Assembly (NCBI GenBank): GCA_002693775.1
Contig: NZRP01000051.1
Span: 18,284 to 81,356, forward strand
Length of the DNA stretch: 63,073 nt
Origin: Crocinitomicaceae bacterium
Lineage (GTDB): Bacteria > Bacteroidota > Bacteroidia > Flavobacteriales_D > Sanyastnellaceae
Reading direction: 5' to 3'
Shown here: positions 1-10,877 of the stretch, in pieces
How the letters are laid out: every line of letters starts with the position of its first letter
How positions within the stretch are numbered: position 1 is the first letter of the stretch
Notes under the pieces: generated by a model
Told to the model about the DNA's origin: nothing
Databases searched by the model: none
Seen by the model: only the letters and a program-made list of their open reading frames with translations
Made by a program: the position numbers and the translations under genes

Positions 1-2043
1 TCTGGATCTTCAATAGGGGTGGGTGAGTCTATTGAGGTTTGCCCTACGGCTACAGAAACATTCACGGCTCAAGTTACCTATGACATTTGCGACGGTACCT
101 GGGTTGTTGCAACAGACCAAATCGAAGTAACCATGGTCGGTGAAGTCACCACATCACTCACAACTGAGGTTACGTGCGGCTCGTACTCTTGGAATAACGT
201 GACTTACAACTCCACAGGTATATACACCTACATCACAACCAACTCACTTGGGTGCGACTCAATTGCTACTCTCGATCTGACAGTTAACCTTGCAACCTAT
301 TCCATAGGAACAGCGGTTGCTTGCGAAAGCTACTCTTGGAATGGAGAGACCTACAATGAAACGGGATCATACCAATTCATTACTACAGGAGCAAGTGGAT
401 GCGACAGTGTGAGCACTCTGGAGCTTACTATTGTTGAGCCATCGTACTCATTCCAATTTGTAGAATCGTGTGAGCCATACCTATGGAATGGAGAACTATA
501 CGATGTGTCTGGAGAATACACCTTTAACACTTTGAACGCTGTAGGTTGCGATTCTGTTGCAACTTTAAGCTTAAATGTAAACTCTCCAACGGAATACATT
601 GAGTCAATAGAATCATGCGATCCGTACCTTTGGAATGGGGTGCTTTATGATGTGTCCGGTCAGTACACGTATTCAACAACAAATGTGGCTGGATGTGACT
701 CAACAGCGATCCTGAACCTAAGCATACTGACTTTTACTACTTCATTGACTCAGGAGAGTAGTTGCGCTCCTGTTCTGTGGAATGGAGTCATGTATGAAAG
801 CTCAGGCTTGTATTCTTACACTACAGTTAATTCTCAGGGGTGTGATTCAATAGCGTCGCTTGATTTGACCATAAGCTCGCCTTCAAGCTCATACGAACTT
901 GTTAATTCTTGTGAGTCGGTAACTTGGAATGGGGTGGATTACTCTGCGTCAGGCATTTATGAATACACTACTATTAACTCTGATGGGTGTGATTCAATTG
1001 CTACTCTGGACCTAGTGGTGAACTATCCATCGGAGTCATTTTCTACAGTGGAAACATGTATGCCATACCTCTGGAATGGGGAGATTTATGATGTTTCTGG
1101 AGTGTATACGTATGCAACAACTAACGCTTCAGGGTGTGACTCTTTGGCGACTTTAGATTTAAGCGTTCAGTCTTATACGAGCTCCTTATCGGAGCAAAGC
1201 AGCTGCGGCCCTTTGATTTGGAATGGTAGTGTTTACGATACGTCAGGGTTTTACACATACACCACTCAAAACTCTCAGGGTTGCGATTCCATTGCCACTC
1301 TTGATTTGACTGTAGGCTCTACTTCTAGCTCTTACAATTTTGTGAATTCTTGCGATGTGGTGACGTGGAATGGAATGGATTACACAGCTTCTGGAAATTA
1401 TGAGTTTTTCACTGTAAATTCTGCTGGTTGTGATTCTATCGCATATTTAGAAGTCCAAATCAATGAACCCACAGCATCCCTCGAAATCGTTGATGCATGT
1501 GAAGAATTTGTTTGGAATGGAGAAGTTTACAACGAATCAGGAGTATACTCTTTTTCAACTTTTAATTCCGTAGGATGCGACTCCATAGCTACACTGGATT
1601 TAATGATTTACGGAGCTTCGCCTACAAATGTTGTTATAGAAAAAGAAGCCTGTAATGAATTCACCTGGAATGAAACCACCTATACAGAAAGCGGAGTATA
1701 TTCTTTTGTAACAAACAACGAATTTGGTTGTGATTCAACCATCACATTGAACCTTGTAATCTATTCAGACAGACTTTTTATTCCCAACTCCTTCACCCCA
1801 GATAACGACGGAGTTAACGACGTATTCTTTCCAGTAGGAGAGCATGTAGACCTAAAAACATTAGAGATTTTCAACCGTTGGGGCGAACTAGTTTATCAGT
1901 CTGAATCCCTTGACTCTAAATGGAACGGAACCACATCAGGCGGCTTCTATTACTGCCCTGATGGCGTATACACGTACCACGTCGTTTACAAATGCCTAGC
2001 CACCACACATGAAAAGTTTGGCCACGTTAACCTTTTTAGGTAG
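1..2043 (+). CDS. Secreted tandem-repeat adhesin-like protein with gliding-motility C-terminus (5' truncated)
   Basis: The reading frame is open from base 1 (a GTG at 19 is internal to an uninterrupted frame), so the gene begins outside the window; 680 residues are visible. Eleven tandem repeats of about 49 residues follow a short lead-in. Each has the pattern C-x-x-x-x-W-N-G-x-x-Y-x-x-S-G-x-Y-x-x-x-T-x-N-x-x-G-C-D-S-x-A-x-L. The two cysteines per unit could form a disulfide outside the cell. The last 90 or so residues (from FIPNSFTPDNDGVND, with FNRWGELVY) match the gliding-motility-associated CHU_C-type C-terminal domain used for T9SS export and surface attachment. The role is inferred to be surface adhesion or matrix structure; no enzyme motif is visible. 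It runs in the direction of hemJ, 12 bases downstream, but is probably functionally unrelated to it. Confidence 0.85.
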   Translation, partial: SGSSIGVGESIEVCPTATETFTAQVTYDICDGTWVVATDQIEVTMVGEVTTSLTTEVTCGSYSWNNVTYNSTGIYTYITTNSLGCDSIATLDLTVNLATYSIGTAVACESYSWNGETYNETGSYQFITTGASGCDSVSTLELTIVEPSYSFQFVESCEPYLWNGELYDVSGEYTFNTLNAVGCDSVATLSLNVNSPTEYIESIESCDPYLWNGVLYDVSGQYTYSTTNVAGCDSTAILNLSILTFTTSLTQESSCAPVLWNGVMYESSGLYSYTTVNSQGCDSIASLDLTISSPSSSYELVNSCESVTWNGVDYSASGIYEYTTINSDGCDSIATLDLVVNYPSESFSTVETCMPYLWNGEIYDVSGVYTYATTNASGCDSLATLDLSVQSYTSSLSEQSSCGPLIWNGSVYDTSGFYTYTTQNSQGCDSIATLDLTVGSTSSSYNFVNSCDVVTWNGMDYTASGNYEFFTVNSAGCDSIAYLEVQINEPTASLEIVDACEEFVWNGEVYNESGVYSFSTFNSVGCDSIATLDLMIYGASPTNVVIEKEACNEFTWNETTYTESGVYSFVTNNEFGCDSTITLNLVIYSDRLFIPNSFTPDNDGVNDVFFPVGEHVDLKTLEIFNRWGELVYQSESLDSKWNGTTSGGFYYCPDGVYTYHVVYKCLATTHEKFGHVNLFR
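175..1770 (+). repeat. Eleven tandem 147-bp coding repeats
   Basis: The first cysteine codon of successive units lies at 175, 322, 469, 616, 763, 910, 1057, 1204, 1351, 1498 and 1651. Nine consecutive intervals are exactly 147 bp and the last is 153 bp. Amino acid identity is moderate and the nucleotide copies are well diverged, so the spacing is held although the sequence has drifted. Units 3, 4 and 7 share PYLWNG, while units 6 and 9 share VTWNG and follow SSYxxVNS or similar, hinting at higher-order duplication. Confidence 0.95.
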
Positions 2044-2055
2044 TACTTTTACTAC

Positions 2056-2598
2056 ATGACTCAAGACTCTCTAGAGGTAATAAAGGCGCTTCATATCATC
2101 TTCGTGGTTACGTGGTTTGCAGGGCTATTTTACATAGTTAGGCTCTTTATTTACCAACGTGAAGCGCAAGATAAACCTGAGCGGGAGCGAGCGGTGCTGA
2201 CTGAGCAGTTTAAGCTGATGAGTAAGAGGCTGTGGTTGGGAATTACTTGGCCTTCAGCGATTATTACTGCGATACTTGGTCCGTGTCTATTATATGACAA
2301 GTGGTCGTATTATTTAGCTGAGCCCTGGATGCACACTAAACTGGGTTTTGTAGTTCTGCTCTATTTGTATCACTTTGCTTGCCATATAATCTATAAGGAT
2401 ATGCAGAAGGACTATTATGGGATGAGTTCTATGGGGTTAAGAATTTGGAATGAGCTAGCAACCCTATTCCTGTTTGCAATCGTATTTCTCGTTGTATGCA
2501 AAAACTTCGACGCTCTTTACTTGGGAACAGGACTCATTGCATTAGCTGTTGCGCTAATGGTAGGGATAAAGATCTACAAGAAGAGAAGAGGAGTTTAA
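2056..2598 (+). CDS. hemJ: HemJ-type protoporphyrinogen IX oxidase (CopD/UPF0093 family)
   Basis: A 180-residue inner-membrane protein with about four to five hydrophobic helices. The N-terminal signature KALHIIFVVTWFAGLFY with His13 followed by RLFIYQREA is the hallmark of HemJ, and the later WMHTKLGFVV segment carries the conserved lysine. HemJ oxidises protoporphyrinogen IX to protoporphyrin IX, the step before ferrochelatase. No hemG or hemY is present in the cluster, so this is the obvious candidate for that step. The 3' end overlaps the convergent hemN stop by four bases. Many HemJ proteins have His where this one has Gln in FIYQ; I do not regard that as inactivating. Assignment is strengthened by the surrounding heme genes. 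Confidence 0.88.
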   Translation: MTQDSLEVIKALHIIFVVTWFAGLFYIVRLFIYQREAQDKPERERAVLTEQFKLMSKRLWLGITWPSAIITAILGPCLLYDKWSYYLAEPWMHTKLGFVVLLYLYHFACHIIYKDMQKDYYGMSSMGLRIWNELATLFLFAIVFLVVCKNFDALYLGTGLIALAVALMVGIKIYKKRRGV

Positions 2599-3956
2599 AT
2601 CGTCATAGAGAATACCCTTGTTTGAGGTGCTTTTCTCAGTAGATGTAAGTCGAAGGCCATGCAAACATTTCTGATAAATGGTCTTCCTGCTTCGTGAACT
2701 TTTATATAGTCTGAACCGATTTCAATCAAACCATCGTCTTCCATTTCGCGGAGCTTCGACAGGGTGTCCTTGAGTTCAGGAAACTTCATAGAAGGGTCGC
2801 TGAAATCTGTGCGGAAGTGACACATGATGTTGAGGATGTGCTTTCTGATGATTAGATCTTCCTCGCTTAGGACGTGGCCTCTAAAGATGGGAATTTCTCC
2901 CTGAGATACCAGCTGTTCGTAGCCTTCGACTGTTTTAACGTTTTGGGCAAAACCGTACCATGAATCACTTATTGAGGACATGCCCAAGCCTATCATTAGC
3001 TGGGTTTTTCCAGAAGTGTATCCCATGAAGTTGCGGTGAAGCGTACCCCCGTCAACGGCTTTATATAAACTATCCTTGCGAAGTGCAAAGTGGTCCATTC
3101 CAATCTCTTCATAGCCCAGCTCGAGGAAGCGCTTCTTTCCAAACTCATAAAGCGAACGCTTCACTTCGTCTTTAGGCAGATCAGCTTCGCTATAGCCCCT
3201 TTGGCCTAAACCTTTAATCCATGGGACGTGAGCATAGCTGTAAAAAGCAATGCGCTCAGGCATAAGATCCGCAGTTTTCTCAATGCTATCCTTGATATTG
3301 TCTAGGGTCTGATGAGGCAGACCAAACACCAAATCATGGCTAATCGACGTATAACCAATCTCACGACTTTTCTCTGTCACCTCCTTTACTTGCTCGAAGC
3401 TTTGGATGCGGTTGATGGTTTTTTGCACTAGGGGGTCATAATCCTGTATGCCAAAGCTATTTCTTCTAAACCCAAGTTCATACAGCTTCTTCAGGTGATC
3501 CTCAGTAGTGTTATTTGGATGTGCCTCAAAGCTAAATTCATAATTTTTAGTCTTCTCACCCTTACTCATTATGCCACTGATAAGCCTATCCAAATTCTCA
3601 GTACTAAAGAAAGTAGGAGTACCGCCGCCCAAATGAATCTCTTTAATCCTAGGCGTGCCACCTAGGACCTTCAAGTATAATTCCCACTCCTTCAGTACGG
3701 CCTCGATATATGGCGACTCAACACTATGCCTCTTTGTGATACGTTTGTGACATCCACAAAAAGTACACAAGCTCTCACAAAACGGAAGATGTATATACAG
3801 ACTTATTCCTTCCTTCTCATTACTCTCCTCAAAAGACTTCCTCAGGCTAGCCTTCCACTGCTCACTATTTATAGAGTCCTCACTCCAATATGGAACAGTC
3901 GGATAGCTTGTATACCTCGGTCCAGGAATATTGTATTTCTGAATAATACTCTGCAC
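2595..3956 (-). CDS. hemN: Oxygen-independent coproporphyrinogen III oxidase (radical SAM)
   Basis: A 453-residue protein of the usual HemN length. It has the N-terminal PGPRYTSYPT motif that separates true HemN from HemW, and the radical-SAM cysteines C60, C64, C67 plus C69 in CESLCTFCGC. It carries out oxidative decarboxylation of two propionates of coproporphyrinogen III in the cytoplasm using SAM and a 4Fe-4S cluster. It starts with GTG at 3956, eight bases after the hemB stop, and is the last gene of the minus-strand hem operon. No oxygen-dependent hemF is visible in the window. Confidence 0.95.
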   Translation of the reverse strand: MQSIIQKYNIPGPRYTSYPTVPYWSEDSINSEQWKASLRKSFEESNEKEGISLYIHLPFCESLCTFCGCHKRITKRHSVESPYIEAVLKEWELYLKVLGGTPRIKEIHLGGGTPTFFSTENLDRLISGIMSKGEKTKNYEFSFEAHPNNTTEDHLKKLYELGFRRNSFGIQDYDPLVQKTINRIQSFEQVKEVTEKSREIGYTSISHDLVFGLPHQTLDNIKDSIEKTADLMPERIAFYSYAHVPWIKGLGQRGYSEADLPKDEVKRSLYEFGKKRFLELGYEEIGMDHFALRKDSLYKAVDGGTLHRNFMGYTSGKTQLMIGLGMSSISDSWYGFAQNVKTVEGYEQLVSQGEIPIFRGHVLSEEDLIIRKHILNIMCHFRTDFSDPSMKFPELKDTLSKLREMEDDGLIEIGSDYIKVHEAGRPFIRNVCMAFDLHLLRKAPQTRVFSMTI

Positions 3957-3964
3957 GGCTTCAC

Positions 3965-5963
<1,999 letters not shown>

Positions 5964-5967
<4 letters not shown>

Positions 5968-7517
5968 TTCAATATTGTTTCAATTGCCTTTTCTACGGCT
6001 GATTCAATTGTTGATGTATTGCTCACAGCGGTGTTGACTGTGTGCTTTCTTGCCTCTTTCTCTGTGGTTGACCCAATGCAAATTGCTCGACCTGAGAAAT
6101 CTAGGTTTTTAGAGAAGAAACTTTCCACACCAGAAGGGCTGTAGAAAATCACAGCGTTTAAATCTCCTTCTATTTTTTCTGGAGTAAGATGTGTAGAGTA
6201 GGTCTCTATGATTTGGAGTTCTAAGCTAGCTTGTTTGAAGGCTTCTTCTACCTGTGGCATTCTTCTTTCTCCGCATATGAAGGTTGCTGGATATCCGTTT
6301 TTTACAGCGTGGGCGGCCATTTCAGACGATGTGTCAAATTTGTGCGACACTGTCGCACAAATCTGCTCTATGGCATTCTTTGTCTTTTCTCCAACGCATA
6401 AAATCTCCTTGCCTTGAAGTTGTTCATTGTTCGAAATACTAGCTATTGCGTTCTTAGAACTGATCATTACCACATTATGGGCGACACTGTTGCACAAATC
6501 TTCAGCGCTACCCTTAGCCTCAATTCTAATAAAGTCTCTCTCGATATAATCGCCCCCGTTTTTCCTTACTAAAGTCCCTAAATCTGCGCTCAATACCTTA
6601 GTCGATAATATCCTGGGCTTTTTAAAATGTGCCTTGATATCTTCCATAAGTTCAGCGCCACCCTGACTAAGAAGTTCTCTAGCCCAGATCTTACCCAACT
6701 CGCACCCCTCACTTACGCTACCAACATCAGAATCATGCTTAACCCTCAATTCCTCAGCTCCGTCAAGAGAATTTAACACTGCAGTAAACTTCACCTTATT
6801 TCCACTTACCTCAGCAATGGCACCAATTGGCGCTGTACAACCTCCTTCGAGTTCTCTTAAAAAAGCTCTTTCAATACTAACTGCAATACAGCTGTCCGTG
6901 TGATTTAGCACACCAACATTGGATCTCAATTCAGAATCCTTACTGCGTCCCACAATCATAATTGCGCCCTGAGCAGGAGCAGGCACCATCCAGTCCAATA
7001 CTTCGATCTCATCTGGCAATAGTCCCAATCTCTCTAGGCCTGATTTAGCGAATATGGCGCCATGCCAAGAGCTTTTATCAAGCTTGTGCAATCTGGTATT
7101 GACATTTCCTCTAAGACCGACAATTTCGTGAGTAGGGTTGCGGTGTAACCATTGGGCTTTACGCCTTAAGCTGCCTGTTGCCACTACTGAATTTGTACAG
7201 TCTTTAAAGGCAACAATGTCACGAGTTTCACCGCGCTCAAGCACGGCAAATTCAGAAATTCCCTTTGGTAAAAGTGTAGGGACATCCTTCATGCTGTGAA
7301 CAGCAAGGTCGATGTCGTTATTAAGAAGTGCTATGTCTAAAGTCTTAGTGAAAACTCCACTGATGCCTAGTTCGTAAAGGGGTTTGTCGAGGATAATGTC
7401 ACCACGAGATTTGATCTTAATAATCTCTGATTCGAGGCCTTCAGCTTTTAAAAGGGCCTTAACCTTTTCAGCTTGCCAAAGCGCCAGATCGCTCTCCCTG
7501 CTTCCTATTCTAATCAT
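5964..7517 (-). CDS. hemCD: Fused hydroxymethylbilane synthase / uroporphyrinogen III synthase
   Basis: A 517-residue bifunctional fusion. Residues 1 to about 290 are Hem[15 protein letters not shown] at the start, HSMKDVP, and the dipyrromethane-cofactor cysteine C227 in [12 protein letters not shown]. Residues from about 295 to 517 have the size and pattern of a HemD (uroporphyrinogen III synthase) domain, including a late [12 protein letters not shown] segment typical of that family; HemD is weakly conserved, so this half rests on length, position and that motif. Together they would make uroporphyrinogen III from porphobilinogen without releasing the unstable hydroxymethylbilane. I chose ATG at 7517: the frame extends to a TTG at 7541, but the ATG begins directly at the conserved MIRIGSRES and sits seven bases after the hemA stop. 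Confidence 0.9.
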
Positions 7518-7524
7518 ACCTAAG

Positions 7525-8760
7525 CTAGTAAAGTTCTTCAAGCTTGAAGATGTCTTCTATCGCCTCAATCTCTGCCTCCTGTCTAGTGCTGTTGTTACGA
7601 AGGTGATTCGCAATTTGGCCGGTGATTTTTTGGACTAATTTATCCGTCACCTGAATGATGCTATTGTGCTGAGCAGAGTCAACTTCCTTAAGCATCTTAT
7701 TCAGCTCGTTATCCTTGTATCCCTTTAGTCTGCTGTTTAAAGCGTGCAGCACAGGAACAATCTTGCGCGAGTCGATCCACTCAGTAAACTCAGCGTATTC
7801 CTCCTTAAGAATCTCAAGCGCCTGAGGTAGGTGAGTGAGTCTTTCTGCAAGGGCTTGGTTAGCGATTTTACTCAACTCATCAAGATGAACTAGGGTAACG
7901 CCATTAATGTCAGCTATAGCTGGATCAACATTACGAGGTAAGCTAAGGTCCAGAATCAAAATAGGCTTAGAGCGGTTGAGCATGGCAGTAGTGACTGTGG
8001 GAGTTTTCGCGCCAGTGGCGACAAACATTATGTCAGCTGCGTCGATTTCTTCTTGAAGATGGCTGATTTCTCGACTTGTAACGCTGTACTTCTTACTCAG
8101 ATTTTCCGCCTTTTCAGAACTTCGATTCACAAGTGTGATACTGCTTGGTTTGGAGTGCTTCACAAGGTTTTCGCATGTGTTGCGCCCCATTTTTCCTAGG
8201 CCAAAAAGTAAAATTTTCTTGTCGCTCAAATCCTCTACTTCATTTCTGACGTACTGAACACCGGAAAATGAAACTGAAGTGGCGCCTGAGCTAAGAGAAG
8301 TCTCGCTTTTAATTCGCTTCGATGCCTTAATTACTTGACTTACTAATCTGTCGAGGAAGGCTTTAGAACTGTTGCACTCCATTGAAAGAGCGAACGCTTT
8401 CTTTACTTGGCCTATGATTTCAAAGTCGCCTATAATTTGAGAATCAAGTCCGCATCCTACAGAGAAGAGGTGCTTTACTGCGCTTAATCCTTTTTTCACA
8501 TAAGCCTTCTCTTGAAGAGTTTTTATAGGTCCGCCAGAGATATAGCATAGAGCTTCCTGAAGAGTCGACACTTCAAGTCCTTCAGCGTAGATTTCTGTTC
8601 TATTGCAAGTAGAGATGACAAGGAAGTTATCTCCGCCCAAATTTTGTAGATGGTGGATTAATTCCTTCTGCGAATCAAGGTCTAGACTATAGAGCCCTCG
8701 GGTCTTTGTTTCAGTCTTCTTGTAAGAAAGACCTATTACAATGAATTCTTTGCTTAGCAT
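7525..8760 (-). CDS. hemA: Glutamyl-tRNA reductase
   Basis: A 411-residue NADPH-dependent enzyme reducing glutamyl-tRNA to glutamate-1-semialdehyde, the first committed step of the C5 heme route. The catalytic cysteine C52 is in STCNRTEIYAE, the nucleotide-binding region reads LLFGLGKMGRN, and a C-terminal helical dimerisation segment is present. It heads the minus-strand operon hemA > hemCD > hemE > hemB > hemN. The upstream region holds a good Bacteroidota promoter. This step is the classic control point of heme synthesis, and the divergent AraC-type gene is a natural candidate regulator (inference). Confidence 0.96.
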   Translation of the reverse strand: MLSKEFIVIGLSYKKTETKTRGLYSLDLDSQKELIHHLQNLGGDNFLVISTCNRTEIYAEGLEVSTLQEALCYISGGPIKTLQEKAYVKKGLSAVKHLFSVGCGLDSQIIGDFEIIGQVKKAFALSMECNSSKAFLDRLVSQVIKASKRIKSETSLSSGATSVSFSGVQYVRNEVEDLSDKKILLFGLGKMGRNTCENLVKHSKPSSITLVNRSSEKAENLSKKYSVTSREISHLQEEIDAADIMFVATGAKTPTVTTAMLNRSKPILILDLSLPRNVDPAIADINGVTLVHLDELSKIANQALAERLTHLPQALEILKEEYAEFTEWIDSRKIVPVLHALNSRLKGYKDNELNKMLKEVDSAQHNSIIQVTDKLVQKITGQIANHLRNNSTRQEAEIEAIEDIFKLEELY

Positions 8761-8785
8761 CTACGCTCAATTAGAGTTCTAAGTG

Positions 8786-8818
8786 CAAAAATAGAATTGA
8801 GCTTAGATGATAAAACAA
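8786..8818 (-). promoter_or_regulatory. Putative hemA operon promoter
   Basis: Read on the minus strand, TTG (8818-8816), a 22-base spacer and TATTTTTG (8793-8786) match the Bacteroidota consensus TTG-N17-23-TAnnTTTG. It would give a leader of about 20 bases before the hemA ATG at 8760. Confidence 0.6.
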
Positions 8819-8866
8819 CGCTGATAGGACTTTTAATATCACAATAGGTATCTGTGGATTTTGATA

Positions 8867-8874
8867 TATCTTTG
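8867..8874 (+). promoter_or_regulatory. Putative -7 box for the araC-type/hemH/hemL unit
   Basis: TATCTTTG fits TAnnTTTG exactly and lies about 60 bases before the GTG start at 8935. I see no clear TTG at the expected -33 distance, so activator dependence is possible. It is divergent to the hemA promoter, about 75 bases away. Confidence 0.45.
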
Positions 8875-8934
8875 CTAACGGTTTTACTATATAAATAAAG
8901 AGTTTTAAGGTGAAATTTAAAACCAATCTAAATA

Positions 8935-9831
8935 GTGATTGAGAAAATATTAAATATCGCTGAAAGTTCTGAGCAGTTGTCACCTCTAGATAAGGGATTG
9001 ATACTGCTCAATGTCAATCAGTTGGAGTCACATACAAATTTCATTTGGGATGAATTAACGCAGGAGTATATCCAGTTTCATTTTGGGCTAAAGGGTACTA
9101 CTAAAGTTCATTTTAATCAGAAGCAATACACTATTGATTTACAGGAGGAGCAGAGCCTTCTCATCTATAATCCTAATCAAAAGCTACCTCTAGACATGGA
9201 TGTCCAGAAAGACTCTAGTGTGATATCTCTGTTTGTAAAAATTGAGCTTTTTCATAGTTTTTTCTCAGAAGTGGCAGACCACATTCCTTTTTTAAATGAG
9301 GAGCATAGAAACAAGAAATACTATGATCAGAGTCCTATAACTCCTGAGACTATTCTTGTTTTAAACCAAATCAACAAGCTCAAATTCCAAGACCATCTTC
9401 AGCAACTATACCTTAAAGGCAAGGCATACGAGCTTATTAGCGTGTATTTTAATCAGAGTGCAGAAGCAGCGAAGTCTTGTCCTTTCCTTATGGACGATGA
9501 GTACCTGTCTAAAATCAAGCAGGTGAAAGATATTGTAGTGGAGAATATGATTAATCCACCCACTCTAACTGAGCTTTCTGAAGATGTCGGTCTCAATCTT
9601 AAAAAATTGAAGCAGGGTTTCAAGCAAGTATACGGGTCTTCAGTTTTTAATTTCTTATTTGATTACAAGATGGAATTTTCTCGCAAATTGTTAGACTCGG
9701 GAAAGTATAATATCAATGAGGTTGGTGAAAAAGTTGGCTATAGTACTGCCAGCCACTTCATTTCGTCTTTTAAAAAGAAATATGGGATTACCCCAAAAAA
9801 GTACGTTCTTTCTCAAAATCGCATTCGATAA
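8935..9831 (+). CDS. AraC-family transcriptional regulator of the heme cluster
   Basis: A 298-residue regulator. The C-terminal 85 residues form an AraC/XylS double helix-turn-helix (from LTELSEDVGLNLKKLKQGF to VGEKVGYSTASHFISSFKKKYG); the N-terminal 200 residues are a sensor or dimerisation region I cannot assign to a ligand. The start is GTG at 8935, the first start codon after an in-frame TAA at 8929. It is divergent from hemA and 15 bases upstream of hemH, a position seen in other flavobacterial heme clusters, so control of heme or iron homeostasis is the likely job. The actual signal (heme, iron, oxygen) cannot be read from sequence. Confidence 0.88.
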   Translation: MIEKILNIAESSEQLSPLDKGLILLNVNQLESHTNFIWDELTQEYIQFHFGLKGTTKVHFNQKQYTIDLQEEQSLLIYNPNQKLPLDMDVQKDSSVISLFVKIELFHSFFSEVADHIPFLNEEHRNKKYYDQSPITPETILVLNQINKLKFQDHLQQLYLKGKAYELISVYFNQSAEAAKSCPFLMDDEYLSKIKQVKDIVVENMINPPTLTELSEDVGLNLKKLKQGFKQVYGSSVFNFLFDYKMEFSRKLLDSGKYNINEVGEKVGYSTASHFISSFKKKYGITPKKYVLSQNRIR

Positions 9832-9846
9832 TTTTTTTAAATCTAA

Positions 9847-10869
9847 ATGAAGTCAAAAACAGGGGTTTTATTAGTCAATCTTGGAACACCAGATAGTCCA
9901 AAAACTAAAGATGTAAGGAGTTATTTATTTCAGTTTTTAAATGACAAAAGAGTAATTGATTTACCGCTATTTATTAGATGGTTTCTGGTAAATCTCATCA
10001 TTGTTCCATTCCGAGCCCCAAAATCTTCTAAGGTTTATTACGATTTATGGTCTGAAAAAGGATCACCAATCATTTTTCATACTCAAAATCTCGCACAAAA
10101 GCTACAGAAAAAACTAGGAGAAGACTTTTATGTTGATTTTGCTATGCGCTATAAGAACCCTTCTCTTAAAGAGATCTTAACAGAATGGAAATTAAAAAAT
10201 TTTAAACAGATTATAATCCTGCCATTGTTCCCTCAATATGCTTCGGCTACAAATGGATCTGTTATCGAATTAGCGATGAAAGAAATACAAAATTGGTGGG
10301 TAATACCAGAAATAACCTTTGTATCTCAGTTTTTTGATAACGAGTTGTTTATTCAGGCATTTTATGAAAATGGTATTAAATATAATTGTGATGATTATGA
10401 TCATATTTTATTTAGTTTTCATGGTTTGCCAGAACGTCATGTAGATAAAGTTTATAACAACAGTTTATGTTCTGATCATGATTGTGATCGTGGTATCAGT
10501 GATAATGATGATAACCTGTTTTGCTATAAAGCGAGTTGTTATGAAACAGCTCTAAGAATAGCAAAGAAATTAAGCTTAAAAGAGTCAAATTATACTGTTT
10601 GTTTTCAATCCAGGTTAGGTCGGGGTTGGCTTGAACCGTTTTCTGATAAAGTAATAGAAAATCTTGCCAAACAGGGGAAAAAAAAGATTTTAGTTTTTTC
10701 GCCTGCATTTGTTTCTGATTGTCTTGAAACAATTATTGAAATTGGTGATGAATATCAGGAAATTTTTGAAGAATATGGTGGAGAAAAAGTTCAACTTGTT
10801 GAAAGTTTAAATGATTCTGATACTTGGGTTGACTGCCTTGAACAAATTGTAATGAAACGAACAATTTAA
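9847..10869 (+). CDS. hemH: Ferrochelatase
   Basis: A 340-residue enzyme inserting ferrous iron into protoporphyrin IX. It begins with the typical [15 protein letters not shown], has the catalytic histidine H192 in [11 protein letters not shown] and the acidic partner E294 in [13 protein letters not shown]. Cysteines at 208, 213, 226 and 231 lie in an insertion where some bacterial ferrochelatases bind an iron-sulfur cluster; cluster binding here is inference. The gene is far more A+T rich than its downstream neighbour: by hand count 10081-10140 has 19 G+C of 60 and 10681-10740 has 16 of 60, against 36 of 60 at 11701-11760 in hemL. This may mean a different origin or an unusual codon history. 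Confidence 0.95.
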   Translation: MKSKTGVLLVNLGTPDSPKTKDVRSYLFQFLNDKRVIDLPLFIRWFLVNLIIVPFRAPKSSKVYYDLWSEKGSPIIFHTQNLAQKLQKKLGEDFYVDFAMRYKNPSLKEILTEWKLKNFKQIIILPLFPQYASATNGSVIELAMKEIQNWWVIPEITFVSQFFDNELFIQAFYENGIKYNCDDYDHILFSFHGLPERHVDKVYNNSLCSDHDCDRGISDNDDNLFCYKASCYETALRIAKKLSLKESNYTVCFQSRLGRGWLEPFSDKVIENLAKQGKKKILVFSPAFVSDCLETIIEIGDEYQEIFEEYGGEKVQLVESLNDSDTWVDCLEQIVMKRTI

Positions 10870-10877
10870 ATTTTGAC

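Noticed and set aside
8771-8983. 70-codon minus-strand frame across the hemA/araC intergenic region
   Set aside because: It overlaps both promoters and the N-terminus of the AraC-type gene; low-complexity hydrophobic sequence.
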